Below are positions 11,896 to 15,500 of a stretch of 15,500 bases of DNA, piece after piece. The number at the start of each line of letters is the position of its first letter. Position 1 is the stretch's first letter. The stretch is from positions 1-15,500 of the forward strand of contig JAANXI010000027.1 of NCBI GenBank assembly GCA_018263365.1, given 5' to 3'. The DNA is from Fidelibacterota bacterium (lineage in GTDB: Bacteria > Fidelibacterota > JAANXI01). Below the pieces are notes generated by a model. It saw nothing but the letters and a program-made list of their open reading frames with translations. It made no database searches and had not been told where the DNA came from. A program made the translations under genes and the position numbers.

Positions 11896-14493
11896 TTACC
11901 GCAGCAGAGTCATCTTGCGGAAATTAACCGTCTCTCCGGCGGTCATTCTGATAAAATACATTCCGGACCCAACCTGCGCCCCGAATTGATCCCGGCCATC
12001 CCAGGTTACGGTATAACTTCCCGCCTCTTTTCGGGTATTTATCAGCGTGCGAATCTGTTTTCCCCGGAGATCGTAAATCGTGATGATCACCCGTTCCGGC
12101 GAACTCAGTTTGTAGGGAATCGTTGTTTCCGGATTAAACGGATTGGGATAATTCGGCAAGAGCCCGACCTCGTCCGGCAGCGATTCCGTCTCCGAAGCGA
12201 TGTCTACGTGGAATTGTTCGTTCACAACCACGTCATCGATATACCAGCCTTCTTCCGTGACATAGCCGTCCGATCCGAAGCGGAACCGGATAGTGATATC
12301 GCCGGAATAATCATCCAATGGAATTTGTACCTGTTCCCAGTTGATTATCCCGGAATAGGCCGGCGCTCCGGGCGCGAACGGTGAATCCGGATTGTTGGTT
12401 ATGGAGTACGGATATCCGCCCGGTGGGGTGAGAATACTCCAGGTGGCGCCGCCATCTGTGGAAATTTCAACACGACCGCCATCCCAAGCCTGTCCTGCGC
12501 GGTCTTCGTTGATTTCCGCATCCATGTAATGCTTGAACACCAGCTGATAATTCACCGTATCCCGCAGTCTGAGCACCGGCGTTTGCAGTGCCGCGTCTAC
12601 CTTATCACTGTAATTCGATCCGCCCGGCTCACCAAGCCGCCAGCTCTGTGAGCCCCCGTTCGTGGAATTCCGGTTCGTGCTGACATGCCATTCATCGATA
12701 AAGCCACCGGTCACGGCGTAATGCATCCATAGATTCGAATCGTCGCCCTCAACCTGGCTGAAAAAGCCGTATCCCTGGTCAACAATCAGTGTGAAAGAAT
12801 GGTTGTATTCAAAATCATCCGGGCCTGTTATATCCAACTGAAAATTCGCCATACTCCATGCCTCGGCAGCGGTATCAACCTGCACGACAAAGTTTGTGTC
12901 GAACACGGTGATTGCATTCCCGGGGATTGAATCCATCTGAACTGTGCCCGAAAGCACGGTGATAAATGAACTCGTTGATGATAACGTGACCGTGGCGTCC
13001 TGTAACTGCACGCCCTCGTTTTCCAGTGCGATGCTGAGTGTATCCGTTTCTCCGGCGCTCAGTCCCTGATCATTATTTCCGCTGAAGTCCTGAATCGTCA
13101 CGCCCTGAAAGGAGAAAAACGGAATTTCGTACGACACAGAAGCATTCAGCATAATCGAATCCGCGACAGCTGCAATATTGGTAATCCCCACGAAGGAAGG
13201 ATCGCCGGAATACGCGTTGCTGTTCGGTGTCGTTAAGCCGGTAAATTCGGTGTTGCCCGTATATCCGGGAAACGGATCGCCACCATCGGAACCGTTGCCG
13301 TTTTCGAGATCATTATTCCCGTCGGCCTGTTCAAGAGTTACCAATTTATGCCAGTCATCCGAGTTGCCGGACACGGTCTCATCGATATGCCAGATAAGCA
13401 ACCCTTCTCCCGGCAATGACACATCAAACCCGGTCTCCTGCCGGTTTTCCAGAAGAAAATATTCCGAACCGGCTTGCCCGTCGGTCCACATCCTTAGACT
13501 GGATGGTGAGTTCTCGACCGGAGGCAAGATGACATCACTGGAATCATCGATAATGTTTTGTGGGGCAAGCCATCCCATTTGCATTTTGCTCCAGGCATCA
13601 AAATGAACAGGTTTGGTTCCGCCGCCACCCCAGGAGCCGCCCGCCATCATCGACCACATTCCAGCGCCATCTGATGAATAATCTGTGTCGTACAAATCCG
13701 GCAAGCCAAGCGCATGGCCGAATTCGTGGCCGAACACGCCCATGGTCACTAACCCGCTGCCCTGCACTTCCGGCTCTGTCGTATATCCATAAAGCGTGAC
13801 CCCATCTCTGTTCAGCGTATCGTTCATAACCCAGGAATGCGACCAGATGTCGCCATCGTTTCCGGTCGATTCCGCGCCCGGCCCTGCGTGAACAATAAAT
13901 AATGCATCCACATAACCGTCATTGTCATTATCGAACTGACTAAAGTCGACAAGAGAATCAACAGCCAAGACGGCATCTTCCGTCATCTTCTGGGCATTCA
14001 TCGGATAGGCTCCGAAGCCGTTATCGTTATTTGTATAATAGTCGTAGGTTTGCGGCAGCCGAACCCACGGCGTCACTATACCGTTAATTCCGACTTCATT
14101 GTAGGAATTTTCCAGGTACCAGTCGTTCATACTTCCGGTGGGGTGCGTGCCTTCTGAAAAAAGGAGGTCTTCGTACTCCGCAGGCGGATGATTGAGGCTG
14201 TCTGCAGGATTATCACTGAAATCGACCAGGATAACGAGGGCATTCAGATAGGTGGTCGTCGCTGTTTTATAGAGGCCGGCATTCTGCCGCACCGCCAATA
14301 AATTCGGCGGATAAGGCGCAGGCATATCGATGCCGCGATCAGAGAGATTTGCCCGCTTCTGCAGGTACTCCTGCCAGCGTCCCTCTTCTTTCAATTGTTT
14401 TTTAAGTTCCGGCGTCGGACCGATAGCGTAAATCTGTCCCGCTAACAGGATAATAGCCAACAGGGATACGATGGTTGTTTTATAGTTTTTCAC
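11896..14493 (-). CDS. Secreted M6-family metalloprotease with C-terminal sorting domain
   Basis: An 865-residue exported zinc protease of the immune-inhibitor-A family. GTG 14493 follows GAGG by five bases. Residues 1-23 are a signal peptide, followed by a propeptide to about 80. The catalytic domain (about 80-430) holds HEFGHALGLPD: His256 and His260 bind zinc, Glu257 is catalytic, and Asp266 is the likely third ligand; NDNDGYVD is a calcium-binding-like loop. Then come a beta-sandwich segment (about 450-570) and a jelly-roll-like domain (about 590-770) with WSILTPPGG and the closing GWYIDDVVV. The last 80 residues, with PNYPNPFNPETTIPY and GSGMYFIRMTAG, are the FlgD-like / T9SS type A-like sorting domain. 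It probably degrades extracellular protein. It has its own promoter region. Confidence 0.93.
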   Translation of the reverse strand: MKNYKTTIVSLLAIILLAGQIYAIGPTPELKKQLKEEGRWQEYLQKRANLSDRGIDMPAPYPPNLLAVRQNAGLYKTATTTYLNALVILVDFSDNPADSLNHPPAEYEDLLFSEGTHPTGSMNDWYLENSYNEVGINGIVTPWVRLPQTYDYYTNNDNGFGAYPMNAQKMTEDAVLAVDSLVDFSQFDNDNDGYVDALFIVHAGPGAESTGNDGDIWSHSWVMNDTLNRDGVTLYGYTTEPEVQGSGLVTMGVFGHEFGHALGLPDLYDTDYSSDGAGMWSMMAGGSWGGGGTKPVHFDAWSKMQMGWLAPQNIIDDSSDVILPPVENSPSSLRMWTDGQAGSEYFLLENRQETGFDVSLPGEGLLIWHIDETVSGNSDDWHKLVTLEQADGNNDLENGNGSDGGDPFPGYTGNTEFTGLTTPNSNAYSGDPSFVGITNIAAVADSIMLNASVSYEIPFFSFQGVTIQDFSGNNDQGLSAGETDTLSIALENEGVQLQDATVTLSSTSSFITVLSGTVQMDSIPGNAITVFDTNFVVQVDTAAEAWSMANFQLDITGPDDFEYNHSFTLIVDQGYGFFSQVEGDDSNLWMHYAVTGGFIDEWHVSTNRNSTNGGSQSWRLGEPGGSNYSDKVDAALQTPVLRLRDTVNYQLVFKHYMDAEINEDRAGQAWDGGRVEISTDGGATWSILTPPGGYPYSITNNPDSPFAPGAPAYSGIINWEQVQIPLDDYSGDITIRFRFGSDGYVTEEGWYIDDVVVNEQFHVDIASETESLPDEVGLLPNYPNPFNPETTIPYKLSSPERVIITIYDLRGKQIRTLINTRKEAGSYTVTWDGRDQFGAQVGSGMYFIRMTAGETVNFRKMTLLR

Positions 14494-14545
14494 AAGAACC
14501 TCAATTGTTTTGCGTTCAAGCAGGGAAAGTAAACTTACAAAAACA

Positions 14546-14574
14546 TCTTTATTCTGCTGTATGGTGCGTCACAA
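14546..14574 (-). promoter_or_regulatory. Possible promoter of the M6 protease gene
   Basis: On the minus strand, TTGTGA (14574-14569) and TAAAGA (14551-14546) are 17 bases apart, giving a leader of about 45 bases. The boxes are only a partial match to consensus. Confidence 0.25.
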
Positions 14575-14623
14575 CAGCTCGCTACACAGGATATTAGCAG
14601 ATGAAACAGAAACCAACCCAGAT

Positions 14624-14668
14624 AAAAAAACACGCCGGGGCCCAATTATTCCGTAATCACGCCCCGGC
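14624..14668 (-). terminator. Rho-independent terminator of gyrA
   Basis: On the minus strand GCCGGGGC (14668-14661) pairs perfectly with GCCCCGGC (14641-14634), an 8-bp G/C-only stem with a 19-base loop, followed by GTG and seven T (14630-14624). The stem begins 14 bases after the gyrA stop. Confidence 0.92.
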
Positions 14669-14682
14669 TGAAATGTTATAAT

Positions 14683-15500
14683 CTACTCTTCCTGATCTTC
14701 TTCCTCTTCATTTTCTACCACGCGGGTGACGGCTGCGATTCTGTCACCGTCATCCAGGCGAATCAGTTTGACTCCCTGAGTGTTCCGGCCAATGATCGCT
14801 ATCGTCTTGACCGGCTGGCGGATCAGCACGCCCTTTTGCGTAATGATCATCAGATCGTCCTTATCGACAACCTCTTTCAGGGCAATCATCTTGCCGACTT
14901 TTTCCGTGGTCTTGATGGTGATAACGCCCTGACCGCCGCGATTTTGTACCTTGTAATTGATGACCTCGGTGCGTTTACCGTATCCGTTTTCTGAGACGGC
15001 TAACACTGTTCCTTCGCGCTTCACCGGAACCATTCCGACGACCGCATCGTCCTCGTCCTTCAGGGTCACACCTTTTACACCCTGGGTGCGTCGTCCGGTC
15101 GGACGAACATCACTTTCGTGGAAACGAATCGCCTTCCCGCTCCGCGTTCCAAGGATGATATCCTGCTCGCCGTCGGTCAGGCTGACCTCTATCAGGCGGC
15201 CCCCTTCACGGATATCGATGGCATAGATACCACCCTTCTGCGGATTGGAATACGCGGTGAGTTCGGTCTTTTTCACCTGACCATCTTTGGTCGCCATAGT
15301 AATATAGTGCTCCTCGTCGAATTCCTTGATATTCAGGAATGCCGTAACCGTATCGCCTTCGTTCAATTTCAGAATATTAACGATCGCACGTCCACGTGAT
15401 GCCCGCCCGGCCTGCGGAATTTCGTGTACCTTCAGCCAGTGCACCATGCCGAGTTCGGTGAAAAACAACATATAGTCGTGGGTCGACGCGATAAAGAGGT
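14683..15500 (-). CDS. gyrA: DNA gyrase subunit A, C-terminal part (continues beyond the window)
   Basis: The last 272 or so residues of GyrA, whose complex with GyrB introduces negative supercoils into DNA. The frame is open to the window edge and reads LFIASTHDYMLFFTELGMVHW, then WLKVHEIPQAGRASRGRAIVNIL. These are blades of the C-terminal beta-pinwheel that wraps DNA. Later blades repeat the G-x-x-(I/V/R)-R pattern: GTRSGKAIRF, RPTGRRTQGVKG, NRGGQGVITIK, ITQKGVLIRQPV and IGRNTQGVKLI. The protein ends in a short acidic tail (ENEEEEDQEE), as in many GyrA proteins. The catalytic tyrosine and the GyrA box lie upstream, outside the window. ParC is the alternative, but the complete repeated pinwheel and the acidic tail favour GyrA. 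Confidence 0.93.
   Translation of the reverse strand, partial: LFIASTHDYMLFFTELGMVHWLKVHEIPQAGRASRGRAIVNILKLNEGDTVTAFLNIKEFDEEHYITMATKDGQVKKTELTAYSNPQKGGIYAIDIREGGRLIEVSLTDGEQDIILGTRSGKAIRFHESDVRPTGRRTQGVKGVTLKDEDDAVVGMVPVKREGTVLAVSENGYGKRTEVINYKVQNRGGQGVITIKTTEKVGKMIALKEVVDKDDLMIITQKGVLIRQPVKTIAIIGRNTQGVKLIRLDDGDRIAAVTRVVENEEEEDQEE

Noticed and set aside
11533..12384. 283-residue open frame on the plus strand
   Set aside because: It crosses the YggS and M6 genes antisense and has no domain or ribosome binding site.
1..15500. CRISPR array, tRNA, rRNA, insertion sequence or prophage genes
   Set aside because: No regularly spaced long direct repeats, no tRNA-like cloverleaf, and no transposase or phage-type proteins were found by reading both strands.

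Overview
The window looks like a chromosomal housekeeping and secretion region from a Gram-negative bacterium of the wider FCB group, probably close to Calditrichota, Marinimicrobia or KSB1. The clue is the large secreted M6 protease, which ends in a PNYPNPFNPET-type FlgD/T9SS-like sorting domain. An S9 peptidase and an endonuclease/exonuclease/phosphatase-family protein also carry signal peptides. The phylum is inferred from protein style only. No rRNA, tRNA, CRISPR array, phage gene or transposase is visible.

Layout. (1) 1-240: intergenic DNA with two short-period repeats. (2) 240-4879, plus strand: a small orphan protein with four cysteines, a CYTH-domain protein, a secreted S9 prolyl-oligopeptidase-type peptidase, a RimJ/RimL-type GNAT acetyltransferase and a secreted EEP-family hydrolase. 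A coding-like remnant without a normal start lies between the CYTH and S9 genes. (3) A perfect 16-bp terminator hairpin separates these from a minus-strand radical SAM protein (4958-6217). (4) 6218-7761 is a protein-quality-control block: a plus-strand Hsp20 gene with a long regulatory leader, convergent with a minus-strand SlyD-like isomerase and a cold-shock-domain protein. (5) 7762-8079 is AT-rich and apparently non-coding. (6) 8080-9275, minus strand: ssb followed by an unrecognised gene broken by a run of eight G. (7) 9409-11835, minus strand: a tight operon of YggS-, YggT- and DivIVA-family genes and a purine nucleoside phosphorylase homologue that has lost its catalytic motifs. (8) 11896-14493, minus strand: the M6 protease. 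(9) 14683 to the window end, minus strand: the C-terminal part of gyrA with a strong terminator.

Most striking points. The hsp20 leader can fold into a 9-bp AU-rich hairpin that holds the Shine-Dalgarno in its loop and the start codon in its stem; a second hairpin excludes the first, so this is a strong candidate RNA thermometer. TGTCAA elements are clustered upstream of hsp20 and recur upstream of the SlyD-like gene. The PNP homologue appears to be a pseudoenzyme placed in a YggS-YggT-DivIVA growth/division operon, and that operon's DivIVA has a long, very acidic tail. The gene after ssb reads naturally only if one base is removed from its G8 tract, so it is either a sequencing error or a phase-variable locus.
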